Shown: positions 1 to 9,260 of the stretch, one piece after another
Numbering within the stretch: the stretch's first letter is position 1
How the letters are laid out: the number at the start of each line of letters is the position of its first letter
Assembly (NCBI RefSeq): GCF_025399195.1
Contig: NW_026252097.1
Span: forward strand, 62,001 to 126,000
Direction: 5' to 3'
Origin: Umbelopsis ramanniana AG
Lineage: Eukaryota > Mucoromycota > Umbelopsidomycetes > Umbelopsidales > Umbelopsidaceae
DNA: 64,000 nt
Notes under the pieces: generated by a model
The model's input: the letters and a program-made list of their open reading frames with translations, nothing else
The model's database searches: none
What the model was told of the DNA's origin: nothing
Translations under genes and position numbers: made by a program

Positions 1-182
1 CTTTCCTCACTTTTTGCTGCAGTCTCTGCGCCATCCTGGGCTCAATTTTTTGTCGCTTTTCTTGTCCTGACATCTTCTCTCGCTCCTTCTCCGGTACATC
101 TAACACATTCTTTTCCCTAGCTTCCCGTTAAAAGCGCACAAAGCTTGCAGCCCAATAGAAGTTTTGTCGACGTTTTATTCAG
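1..182 (-). pseudogene. Decayed partial copy of the Clr2-like exon (runs off left edge)
   Basis: This segment matches 1883-2061 in the same orientation with about 25 differences by eye (roughly 86% identity). Read on the minus strand it encodes a relative of the middle of the Clr2-like protein: the stretch KMSGQEKRQKIEPRMAQRLQ corresponds to KMSGPEKRQKVELRMAQRLQ. It is broken. One extra base near 126-128 shifts the frame and puts a TAG in the original frame, and the PPCGC motif of the intact copy reads LLLGC here. A second single-base insertion lies near 171. It lacks the upstream GHPSK part, and its other end lies outside the window. It is probably a non-functional duplicate; a sequencing error could explain one indel but hardly both plus the lost Cys. 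Confidence 0.7.
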
Positions 183-200
183 TGTTTAGCTCCAAAGCAT

Positions 201-1262
201 CTAGACTCGTTTTAAAAAGAACTCTAGAGTACCAGCACTTCTGTTTGTAAATATTCCCTCCTCCTTAAAAGAACAAGAGCTATAGCTATTCGTAAACACT
301 TCAAGGGTAAGAAACGTAATGGAATTCCATTTGAAAACTATGAATGCGTTGTCTTCCGTGGGGACAAAATATAATCTTTGGTGCTTATTCGGAATTTGAT
401 CAGTGAGGCTGATCTCATCACTTCCATCCGCAACATGTAAATACTTGTTATCATACGTGAGGTAATGTATACCATCAACGATGGAGTACTTCACAACTAA
501 GACTTCCACTTGGTTATAATAAGTCGTTGCAGAAATTTTGCCATCAAAAAAGTTCAGAGCATCCATGTCCTGGTCGTACATTTCTAGTTGATATTCTCTA
601 TTTTCTTCTGCAGAATTTCCTTCGATGTCGAATAATTTAAAACTTGGGTTCTTTGGTATAGGTGTCAGCATTTTCACATTGTCATATTTAGAATGTAGTT
701 GATTAAATCCTTCCTCAGATCCTCCACTTATTAAGTCCAGGACAGAATATCTGACGCATGAGTGGTATTTATATGTTTCCAGAGTCTGTATATTGCAACA
801 TAAATGCTGATCATCTCCAAGGTTCACCATGAAGAACTTGTCATTGCACTGTTTGGATCTAGTAATTTCGGCAAAGCGGGGGATATCTACAGTGATGTAA
901 TTTGCGATTATGGAACCATCTTCGGCACTGGAATCTCTCAAGCATTCATTTGTGAAGAGCAAATAAGGCGGACTTTTGCTACGAATAACATCGTCAATCT
1001 TCTCGACAAGGTAACTTTCGCTGACCCAAGGGTCATCTGATAGTAAGTCCTTCATAATGCGGTTACGACAATTGTAGTCGCACTTGACTTGTTTATTTGG
1101 GTAATGAGCAATGAAGTGTGTTTGTTCCAACACTATGAAACTTGAGCCTAGTCTTGAGTTGATGGCCTCTTCATCGTCGTATTCTATGAACTTGCAGTCA
1201 TAGTCCATCATACACTTCTCGATAGAACCAATTACAAATCCTTTGGGAAAGAGAACGTCCAT
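201..1262 (-). CDS. Hypothetical acidic 353-residue protein
   Basis: A single uninterrupted reading frame with an ATG start at 1262-1260 and stop at 201. I do not recognise the family. The protein is rich in Asp, Glu, Asn and Tyr, has no signal peptide, no clear membrane segment and no low-complexity tract, so it looks like a folded soluble protein. Cysteines are scattered through the N-terminal half (for example CDYNCRNR near residue 61). It sits between the decayed and the intact copy of a Clr2-like exon, which suggests a locus altered by duplication. No intron is evident, unlike most neighbours. The length and protein-like composition argue that it is real; the function is unknown. Confidence 0.55.
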   Translation of the reverse strand: MDVLFPKGFVIGSIEKCMMDYDCKFIEYDDEEAINSRLGSSFIVLEQTHFIAHYPNKQVKCDYNCRNRIMKDLLSDDPWVSESYLVEKIDDVIRSKSPPYLLFTNECLRDSSAEDGSIIANYITVDIPRFAEITRSKQCNDKFFMVNLGDDQHLCCNIQTLETYKYHSCVRYSVLDLISGGSEEGFNQLHSKYDNVKMLTPIPKNPSFKLFDIEGNSAEENREYQLEMYDQDMDALNFFDGKISATTYYNQVEVLVVKYSIVDGIHYLTYDNKYLHVADGSDEISLTDQIPNKHQRLYFVPTEDNAFIVFKWNSITFLTLEVFTNSYSSCSFKEEGIFTNRSAGTLEFFLKRV

Positions 1263-1655
1263 AGTATGCTTCAGTAGTAACGTTGATGCAGAAGAAATGA
1301 ATTATCCCCCAATGGTTAATTGCGATATTTATACTGTTTTTGTTAGGTCATCACAGATCTCGGAGGTTACACGATAGTGGCTTCCTTGTGTGCCCTCTCT
1401 GCTAAGGTGGCGGTAAGACCTGGTTGCCAGGTAACAAACCATAAACCCATCCACGGCCAAGCGGGGCCAAAATGTAACCATAGCAACTTCATCTTTTGCG
1501 TTGCTTTGGGTGATCACAGTAAAAATCAACTACCTTGTGTATGGGTTCGATTCCACGTATAGCCGCTACTGATGAGGCAAAGCTATCTGCTATTTCATCC
1601 AGTGTTAATAGATTGGCTTATGTTGAAGACCCAAATTTAATGAGCAGAGAATACT
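1263..1655. other. Spacer, no gene recognised
   Basis: No coding region with convincing composition. It contains a stretch resembling a tRNA B box (near 1542-1552) without foldable arms. It probably holds the promoter of the upstream minus-strand ORF (201-1262) and the 3' flank of the Clr2-like gene. Confidence 0.5.
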
Positions 1656-2542
1656 CTAGCCCCCTTGATGGCTGTCAGCCTTTTTATTCCTAGATTTCAA
1701 CGGTATTGGATTGGATAAGCCAAGTTTATGTGGTGTATGCATCTCGATAACGACATGCTCTTGTGAAGGCGTCCTCTCCATTGTACCTTCATTGCTTCCT
1801 GGTGAAGACATTGAAGTTGCTGACCTTCTTGTTTGTGATGTTGTCCATGGTGTAGGTGACAGCAGCTTATTTTTCTTTTCAGCTTTTCTCACTTTTTGCT
1901 GCAGTCTCTGCGCCATCCTCAGCTCAACCTTTTGTCGCTTCTCTGGTCCTGACATCTTCTCTCGCCTCATCTCCGGTACATCTATCACCTTCTTTTCGCT
2001 AGCTTCTGGTAAAAGCGCGCAAAGCTTGCAGCCACATGGTGGTTTTGTCGACTTTTGATCCAGCCAAAGTAGATGCCGACGAAATTGAAGAGCGGATCGA
2101 AACCTCTCTTTTGAGGGATGGCCTATCAGCAAAGGATGAAAACTTTCATTCTCTCCATGAACAAGAACACTTCATGAAAGAAAGCATACCGTAAATATAT
2201 ATATCACTCTTGTTGTGTCTTTGATGATCAAACATTTTGTATCTTGGTGGTAACGCTTGAAGTCTGCATTTTCCTTCAAAGTTGGTTGACTTCAGTTACA
2301 GCGGAAGTCAATGATCACTCAATATCGTTACAGAAGAATGACGTTAACACACCTTGATGGTTTATCTTTCGTTTCTCAGCTAATGCGGTACCTAGTAGGT
2401 ACATCCAATAATCACACTTTTCAGTTTCCGTAGATATTTCAACGTATTGTCCTACTCCGTTAGGTGCTCGTTTGACGGGATAGAATTCCGAATTAGCATC
2501 CGAGGCCTTTGGTGGTGTGATATGCTGTATGTCTTCTGACAT
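1656..2542 (-). CDS. Clr2-like transcriptional silencing protein, short form
   Basis: Two exons on the minus strand. Exon 1 starts at the ATG at 2542-2540 and ends near 2353 at AAG|GTGTGT. Exon 2 begins near 2150 (the acceptor ...GGAG|AGAATG keeps frame) and stops at 1656. The product of roughly 220 residues contains GHPSKERFRSALQF, then HLLWL, then CGCKLC. This order resembles the N-terminal domain of cryptic loci regulator 2 (GHPSGKxFRSPxEFxPHLxWL...C.C..C), a subunit of the SHREC heterochromatin silencing complex of fission yeast. The C-terminal part is basic and Lys/Ser-rich. It is much shorter than S. pombe Clr2, so only the N-terminal module is present. A frameshifted partial copy lies at 1-182. 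The family call is from motif memory and the exact acceptor is uncertain. Confidence 0.5.
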
Positions 2543-4543
2543 CGTAACTTCATTGATTTCCTCTTTGCATGAGCTTTGGTGCGTGAATTATATGAGTACA
2601 AAGTGCAAAATAAATTTAATAGTACAGTCAGCCAGGGCCAGTATCGTGGCGTTTCCGTGTCAGTCACGACGTCGCGGCAAAAAGACGAGCTGTCAATAAT
2701 TCAAAACCTCAACATTTTTTTCCCCTCTATACTACTGTAACAGTTAGCATTAGCTTCGTCGGACCTAATCGCCCACACTATGGCAAGCTTACAGATCCCC
2801 ACATGACTATGACGTACCGCAGCATTCGCATTTCACAAGGAAACCTAAATTTCTGCCAAGCAAATGACATGTCAAGGGGTGTAACGCGTGCTTCGTGTTT
2901 CCTTTGTGACGAAAGGTCACAGTATGGAGAGAGGAAAAAGACTTTAACAATTAAATTGCAATGTGTTTCAATCCATCGTTTCGTTATGCCATAGAGGGTT
3001 TTCATGTCATCCCATGGCAATCTTATCGAAGAGGTTTACGACGTCGAAACCGTCTTGAATCCTCCCTTCCCTAAACGGAGTTATTATGCAAAAACTGAGA
3101 AATGGCGTGGCTTTCTATGTTGGGTAGTCAGCATTCCTGACTTGGATGAATTGTTGACGTTTAAAGCTTATTAGGCGATTGTGGGCTAAGTGGTATTAAA
3201 GGCAAGAACTCTATTTCAGCAATCTTTATGGATAGTCATATGAATTCCAGTGAATTGTATAAGATGATTACAAGCTGGACGAATCAGAAATCAGTCCGAA
3301 TATAATTCAGCAGAATACACAGTTTTAGGTCTATAGATATCCTCTTGGCAAATAGTAATGGGGTGGAAATCGAGACCATTAGTTAGAGATCCAAATGCTT
3401 AACTGTCTAACCTGCCCACCCGAGCATAAAGGTGTTGTGTAACACTGGAGGTGCCGATTCTAGTGTAAATGAGGTTGTTATATACCGTGTTGTTTACTGC
3501 ACTTACGGAAGTAAGAGTAAACACTGCAAAAAAAAGAGCTGGTAAAGCAAGTGCCGATATTGGGTTACAGTGCCATTCTTCTGTTAAGCGATACGTAGCA
3601 CATTTGCATTTTGCCAAGATTCAGCTGTTTGTCATTGAAAAAGTGACCAAAGCGAAAATAAACTGGTGAATAAGGTGGTTTTCTCTGCCGTCATACGCCA
3701 AGACCAACCTACTACAATCCTAAAACTCTTCCGTGCCATGAACCTTCTGTTTTAGAGTCTGTTTTTGAGGGGGAGTTAGTCGTGAGTTTGTCTATGATGT
3801 GTAAATTCAATAGGGTGGTTGGATACACCGAGGCACTACGGCGGAGTCGGCCACACTAAACAGTGTATAAAAAAAAAAAAAAACCAGCGCCCGCCCTGTG
3901 GTAACAATCAAACCAACAACATACAGGTGATCCCTGGGATATGTCGAGCATGACAATAGAAGGAGTATTTGTTTAATGGATGCAATAGATCCAATAAGAG
4001 CGTTTCAGAGTACGCAACTGTTAGTCTAACATGTCACTTTCACCTACAATAAAAAAAATATAGAAGCCAATTTTTGCCCAGATTGCCAATATTATTTTGC
4101 CAATGCCTTGCGTTACCGTAGCTATCACAACCTTTTTGCCGTAGGGTCACCTGGACTATCACTCAAAGTAGCTTATATTTTGACTTCTCATGTGAGCTAT
4201 AGAATGCCTTTATTATTGGAAACAGTGTTAGCAGCTCTTTTCTTGTTGCAGGGTCGCCCTTTTTGTGAAGATATTGATGGGAAAAGGATTGCCAGGGCTC
4301 GAGTAGCGACTTCCCGGGGATTTCAGACGGTGATTGAAATGGTAGCCATTAAGGGAATTTTTTTAACGCGCCAAGAAGCGGGGTTTTAATAGCAGCGAAC
4401 AGCCATTGCCAAGAACACCCTGAAATGGTGATGTGACTGGCAGACGATCCATTACAATGAACCTCTCTTTAGCTTCTTTTCATCATTTCGCCAAGCGTGA
4501 ATGAAAGACTTAAACTCGTCTTTCTTCCTTTTTCCTCTCATTG
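2543..4543. other. Two-kilobase gene-poor spacer
   Basis: No ORF here has protein-like composition or plausible splice partners. The longest frame, 4108-4389, starts from TTG and resembles nothing I know. Contents include an A15 run near 3869-3884 and scattered AT-rich tracts. The right end presumably carries the promoter of the ankyrin gene. I see no transposase, reverse transcriptase, terminal inverted repeats or tandem array. Confidence 0.5.
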
Positions 4544-5473
4544 ATGCCTCCTCACCGTATGAATACCCTCCCCACTCCTCCAGTATCTCCCGAAGTGCTG
4601 TCAACAGGCATGAAGCGATCACTCGATACCAGGTATTCATCCAGACCAACCCCTTTACGAATGTTGTGGCGATCAGTCTATGAACGACGTATGGACGTAA
4701 AGGCTTTAAAACGCTACCTTCATCGACATCAACATTTGGATATCAACGATGCTAGAGGCTTCAGCGTGTTCTATCATGCATGTCGAACGTCCTCCATCGA
4801 TGCTATGCAATATTTACTCAACCTTTCGCAAATTGATATCAACAAACGCTACGGGCCCCTTCAGGCCGCGGTACTGCATGCATCCGTGTGCGTAGGATCA
4901 GCAGCAACCATTGATCTACTTCTCAAGCAGAATAACATCAATGTTAATTTAACAACTGTCAACGGACATACCCCACTTCACATCGCTGCTCTGGTGAAAT
5001 CGGTCGTAGCCACCGAAAAGCTGCTGGCAGCAGGAGCAGACCCTACGCTAACCGACCACTGCGGTCACACACCCCTTCATCTCGCCATATCACAGGGCAG
5101 TATGTCCACCGTCAAATGCCTCTTGGCAAACAAATCGCCTACAATGGACAGTCAACATCCATCGACAACAACAAAAACGTTTCCGCCACTAACACACGCC
5201 ATAGCACTAGGTCATTATCCTATCATGTGCGAACTCATCAACGCAGGAGAAGATATCAATAAACGTGACCACCTGAACCGAACACCACTAGATGTTGCCA
5301 TTACCTTTCAACGGTACGACTGTATGAGTTATCTTGTGGACTGCGGTGCTCAGCAATCCATAACGCATCAAGATTCAAGTCCGCCTGAAATGCTATCCAG
5401 CGCGGAAAAACCAAAGGACATACGTCAACTTATGTCTCTCGAATTTTGGACCTCCCCTTCTCCAACCATGTAA
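4544..5473 (+). CDS. Ankyrin-repeat protein
   Basis: An intronless frame of 309 residues from the ATG at 4544; a second ATG at 4559 is possible. Residues about 50-270 form a run of ankyrin repeats, the clearest being GHTPLHIAALVKSVVATEKL and GHTPLHLAISQGSMSTVKCL, followed by a degenerate repeat and NRTPLDVAITFQRYDCMSYL. Each shows the TPLH(L/I)A helix signature and the D/N tip loops. The first 40 residues are Ser/Pro-rich with a Pro-x-Ser-Pro motif and Arg-rich patches. The C-terminus is short and carries no other domain. Ankyrin stacks bind protein partners; nothing in the sequence says which. Downstream it is convergent with the telobox gene, about 145 bp away. Confidence 0.85.
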   Translation: MPPHRMNTLPTPPVSPEVLSTGMKRSLDTRYSSRPTPLRMLWRSVYERRMDVKALKRYLHRHQHLDINDARGFSVFYHACRTSSIDAMQYLLNLSQIDINKRYGPLQAAVLHASVCVGSAATIDLLLKQNNINVNLTTVNGHTPLHIAALVKSVVATEKLLAAGADPTLTDHCGHTPLHLAISQGSMSTVKCLLANKSPTMDSQHPSTTTKTFPPLTHAIALGHYPIMCELINAGEDINKRDHLNRTPLDVAITFQRYDCMSYLVDCGAQQSITHQDSSPPEMLSSAEKPKDIRQLMSLEFWTSPSPTM

Positions 5474-5618
5474 TATAACACAGACTCACAATTAGCCTTT
5501 GAGTTGTATATATACTATGCAGCACCTTTTGTCTTTTTTTAAAAAAAAAAACCAAAACCAAAAAAACAAGAACGTCATATCTTGTCTTGCTGATGTTTGT
5601 AGAGCTTTGTTATTATTA

Positions 5619-7456
5619 TCATGCGTCAGCAATAAATGGACAACCACAATAAGGTCCTAATGGTATTCGCTCTTTCTGTCTACGTAGTGCTTCGTTCCTT
5701 GCCTTATCCTTGATAGCCACATTGTCTCTGTCCTTGAGAATAGTATAATTAAGTTTCTTAATGGCCAGCCACTGTCCCCATCCTAGCACTTCCAGGCCCG
5801 CCTCAAGAGCATCCACTTCTCGCGTTGACCAAGGTATTCGCACTTTTCTGCTTCCTTTTTTGACAGGTCTGGCCCCAGTATTGACTGGGGGCGCCCGATG
5901 GACTTCAACTTTGGGTGGTGGATTGGTTCGCTCTTGCTGCGATGTTTCAGGTCGCCAAGACAATGTAAGATCGGTTGACGTAGATGACGCTTCCCTAGCT
6001 GGTAACCGGGTTGCGTTCGCTGCGGCAGCAGTAGAACCTTCTCTATTTCCAGTAGCAACATGCGTCCGCGATGATTCTGGTAGTATAGACATGTTTCGAA
6101 TCGCTTCACGGATATATTCAGGCTCTGGTTCAGTCACAGTCATTTGCCGAGCTTCAGCAGAAATATGCAATGGAAATGTTTCTGCTCCTCCTGAAAAAAA
6201 ATACCATTTGTTATTAATTTTCCCTCTTCAAACCTTACATCGTTCATTTTCAAGGTAGACTACTCACCTTCAGGTGAAGTCGGTGGTGTGAGTCCACTGT
6301 CTGACCATTCATACTCATCTGCTGAATCCGGTGGACCCACCACCACAGATATGTTTGGTAAGCTTCGTACACTGGAGAGCATGATTTTGCCCAATGCTGT
6401 ACTTTTGACGTTGGTAGCCAACGGTTCATTCATCACCGATGTCTTTTCGAAATCCTCCTCTGTCAATCTTACGGCATCTTCTTGCGGATCAGTTATTCGC
6501 TTCTTATTGGACCTTACATAAGAACAATCGGTTAGGACATTATTAAAATCATTGACACGGTAAAGGTAGAAGCTTACGAGGAATTGTTCAGGAACAAGGG
6601 TTCATTTGCGTGACTTTGAAGAAAAGAAGGAAGAAAATGGTTTAGATGCTTTCAGATTGGCGAAACAGGTTCGATCTATCTCTACCTTGTTGCTTCTGTG
6701 GACAGATGCGACTGTCGGGTATTATCGAATAGGGACGATTCCGGAAGCTTGCGTTTCACAACTCGCCGTTGTGGTATTGGTTGGGTCGGAGCGTCTGGTT
6801 GATGACTTGGCATATCCTCAAATATACTATCTTCGCGTTCATTTCCGCTCGGATGGATGTTCCCTTGATTTGAGTTTTTCGTGCTACTCTCTGGTTCGCC
6901 AAGGTCAACATGACTAGAAGTTGTAGCACCGATGCCTGCTGCGGGACTATATGATCGAGCAGACGACTGCGTGGCTGGTGCCTGACCATTCGCGTCCGAT
7001 AATGCAAAAAGGAGCTGATCAAGTCGTTCTTCTTCCTCCTCCATCTCAATTTGCTGATATTCGGAGGCGTGTGTGGTATCCCTACAATAATGTGATAGAT
7101 GGTTGACACATCCGTTTTTCTGTACAAGCGATAAAAAAAAGGTCAACTTCTATGACTTACTTGTGTCCTGCCAGCGTTGATGTAGAGATAGCAATCTGTA
7201 CACTCTCCGACATGCTGCTCATAGAATACGGGTCAAAGCGACCTTGTTGTTCGGCATGTACTTCCACAGTGTCATTCACGTCTTCCGTATCTTCGACGCC
7301 ATATGGCGTCTCGTTGTCTGATTCAGGTGCTTCCTCTTTCACATTCATGATTAGAGCCTCCATGGCGTCCAGCTCATCGTAAGATTCTGACGGTGATATG
7401 TCGTCCTCCTCTTGAGCCTTCAAAACATACGCCTCGAATTCGTCTAAAGCCTGCAT
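5619..7456 (-). CDS. Telobox Myb-domain protein (TRF/Taz1-type candidate)
   Basis: Four exons, about 7456-7161, 7081-6686, 6512-6268 and 6190-5619, join in frame to about 502 residues. The N-terminal two thirds is acidic and Ser/Pro-rich (EMEEEEERLDQL, PTSPEG) with short basic patches such as RSNKKR, and looks disordered. Near the C-terminus lies one Myb-like domain: RKVRIPWSTREVDALEAGLE, then LGWGQWLAIKK, then VAIKDKARN. The W...E...G...W pattern with VxxKDKxRN is the telobox signature of double-strand telomere-repeat binders (TRF1/2, Taz1, Tbf1), in which the third helix reads the TTAGGG-type repeat. I see no TRFH dimerisation domain, though it diverges quickly. The start is uncertain: an alternative short first exon with ATG near 7562 also splices in frame. 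Telomere binding is inferred, not shown. Confidence 0.7.
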
Positions 7457-7728
7457 CAAATTCACGTCGGGTTAGATCGCGCATAAAATGAAGCAATTGT
7501 ACTAAGCTGAAATAGCAACAGCTTCAATTCTGTACTTTATTTGAAACACCTGCCTGTGTCATCGTATGTGGAGTATGGTTAAATTGTTGCGTGTCACTAG
7601 GGCTGCTTAATGGTGGAATGTCATAAGGTACAGGGAATAGGAAGTGGGATAAAAAATTTCGGGTTCAAAAAAAGAAGAAAGCGCTAGCTCATGCGCCAGA
7701 AGAAATGCTAATCCCCGTCATATCAACC

Positions 7729-8906
7729 TCAACCTCTGCACTGACCGAATGCTACACATAGGTAAACGTTTTAGTCCATAAAACACGCAAAAAAAATTGA
7801 AATATAGTCGCTCTACATACCTGGGAAACCGCAAATGGCACAAGCAAGGAAGTACGCGATCAACTATTGTCAAACATTTAGGCGGTTAGTTATATTTCAG
7901 ATATCTCATATGTGAACCAATCCGTCTGCAACCCAATACTTACAAAGCAGACAATGACTATGATGAACATGAGCTTGGTATTTTTCCACCACATTTGTCT
8001 CTGTTGGAAAGCAACCGAGGTAAGTCAATGCGATAATGGTAGAGGAACTGAGATGCACCAAAACAAACCTTGAGTTGAGTTGAACGCTTCTTGAATGCAA
8101 ATGCTTGCTGATTCAAGTTATCGGTTTTGTCTACAAGGAGCTCAATTCTTTCACCACGCTCCAATACGCGCTCTAGTTGGATGGACACAATCCATTTAGT
8201 GTTACTGATGCCAATCGTTACAGATCCTTCTCAGTAAAGACATAATACGACACCATACCAATGTTATGCACCATCACATCTTTGACTTGTTCAATTTCTC
8301 CGTGTACTTGCTTCAATTTGTTCGCTCCTGGATTTGTAGAATACTCCTCCTATTCATAGTCAGCTATGACGTTTTAATCCCTATTAGTCTGATAAAGCTC
8401 AAAGGACGCTTACCATCTGCTTGGCAATAACCTTCGAGAACTCGTTCATGCCGTAAATCGGAGCATTTAGAGCGGCATCTCTGTCATAAGCTGTTAAAAA
8501 CTTTTCCTTGATATCTTGCAAAAACGCAAACGGAGTTCGTCGGCCAAAAGAATCGTCCGCCATGCACATGTAAGTCAGTCCATCTTCACAAATGTAGTGG
8601 AAAAGGTACCTGCAAGTGATTGCAAGTCTCTCAGTATATGGTAAGTAACTACCAGATCAATATTGAGCGCTCATACCGGTCATATACATAGGTCAATTTG
8701 GAATTGTTAGGCGGAATCTTTTCAAGAATGGCCTGCGTAACTTAAAGTGCCCAGAAAATACGGCGTTAAACAACGTTTTCGTTTTGCTTCATTTGAATGA
8801 ACTGCATGTTTGCGCCAATGTTACCTTGTGCAAAGTTTCCTGTGCTATTTGTATGTTCAGCTAATATGACGAAGCCATGGGCTACCAAGCCGTAGATCAG
8901 CGACAT
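7729..8906 (-). CDS. VAMP7-type longin R-SNARE
   Basis: Eight short exons on the minus strand from the ATG at 8906-8904. The start MSLIYGLVAHGFVILAEHT and the following DRYLFHYICEDGLTYMCMAD are a textbook longin domain (residues about 1-110), the autoinhibitory profilin-like fold of VAMP7 and Ykt6. A SNARE motif follows: IERVLERGERIELLVDKTDN, with the central-layer arginine in ERGER, then RQMWWKNTKLMF leading into a C-terminal transmembrane anchor. R-SNAREs of this class drive fusion with endosome/vacuole membranes; Nyv1 is the yeast counterpart. The last two small exons (near 7870-7820 and 7760-7729) complete the anchor and are least certain. It is convergent with no gene; the telobox gene follows in the same orientation. 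Confidence 0.88.
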
Positions 8907-9260
8907 GGCAAGTTAATGGTTAAGAGTGCTAAAGGGTGACCCAGTCACGCCAAGTAAGAAAATGTGGAATTTTGCCTTCTCTGGCCATCATATTTCAACG
9001 CTTTTATAGATCCCTTTTTTTAAATGATAAATGAATTATGAGATACTCTCTTATATTTTTTGCCAATCCTTTGAGCTTTGATCATCATTTTGCAACTCGT
9101 TTGCCCGCCAAATGTGCGCGTGGATGAATATCCAACCACATTTGTCGAATGGACGTGCTGGTGACTGCTCGCCCAACATACAGCCGAGACAGAAAAGTTG
9201 CAACACACGAAATTTTGCTTTCTTGCGGAAACTCACAGTTGCTGGCGACAACTACTCGAA

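Noticed and set aside
1539-1570. Sequence GGTTCGATTCC like a tRNA B box
   Set aside because: The flanking bases do not form a T stem, and no matching acceptor or anticodon arm lies at the right distance upstream. A degenerate tRNA or SINE relic remains possible but is not supported.
4108-4389. 93-codon plus-strand frame upstream of the ankyrin gene
   Set aside because: It starts from TTG, shows no family resemblance and has no splice partners.
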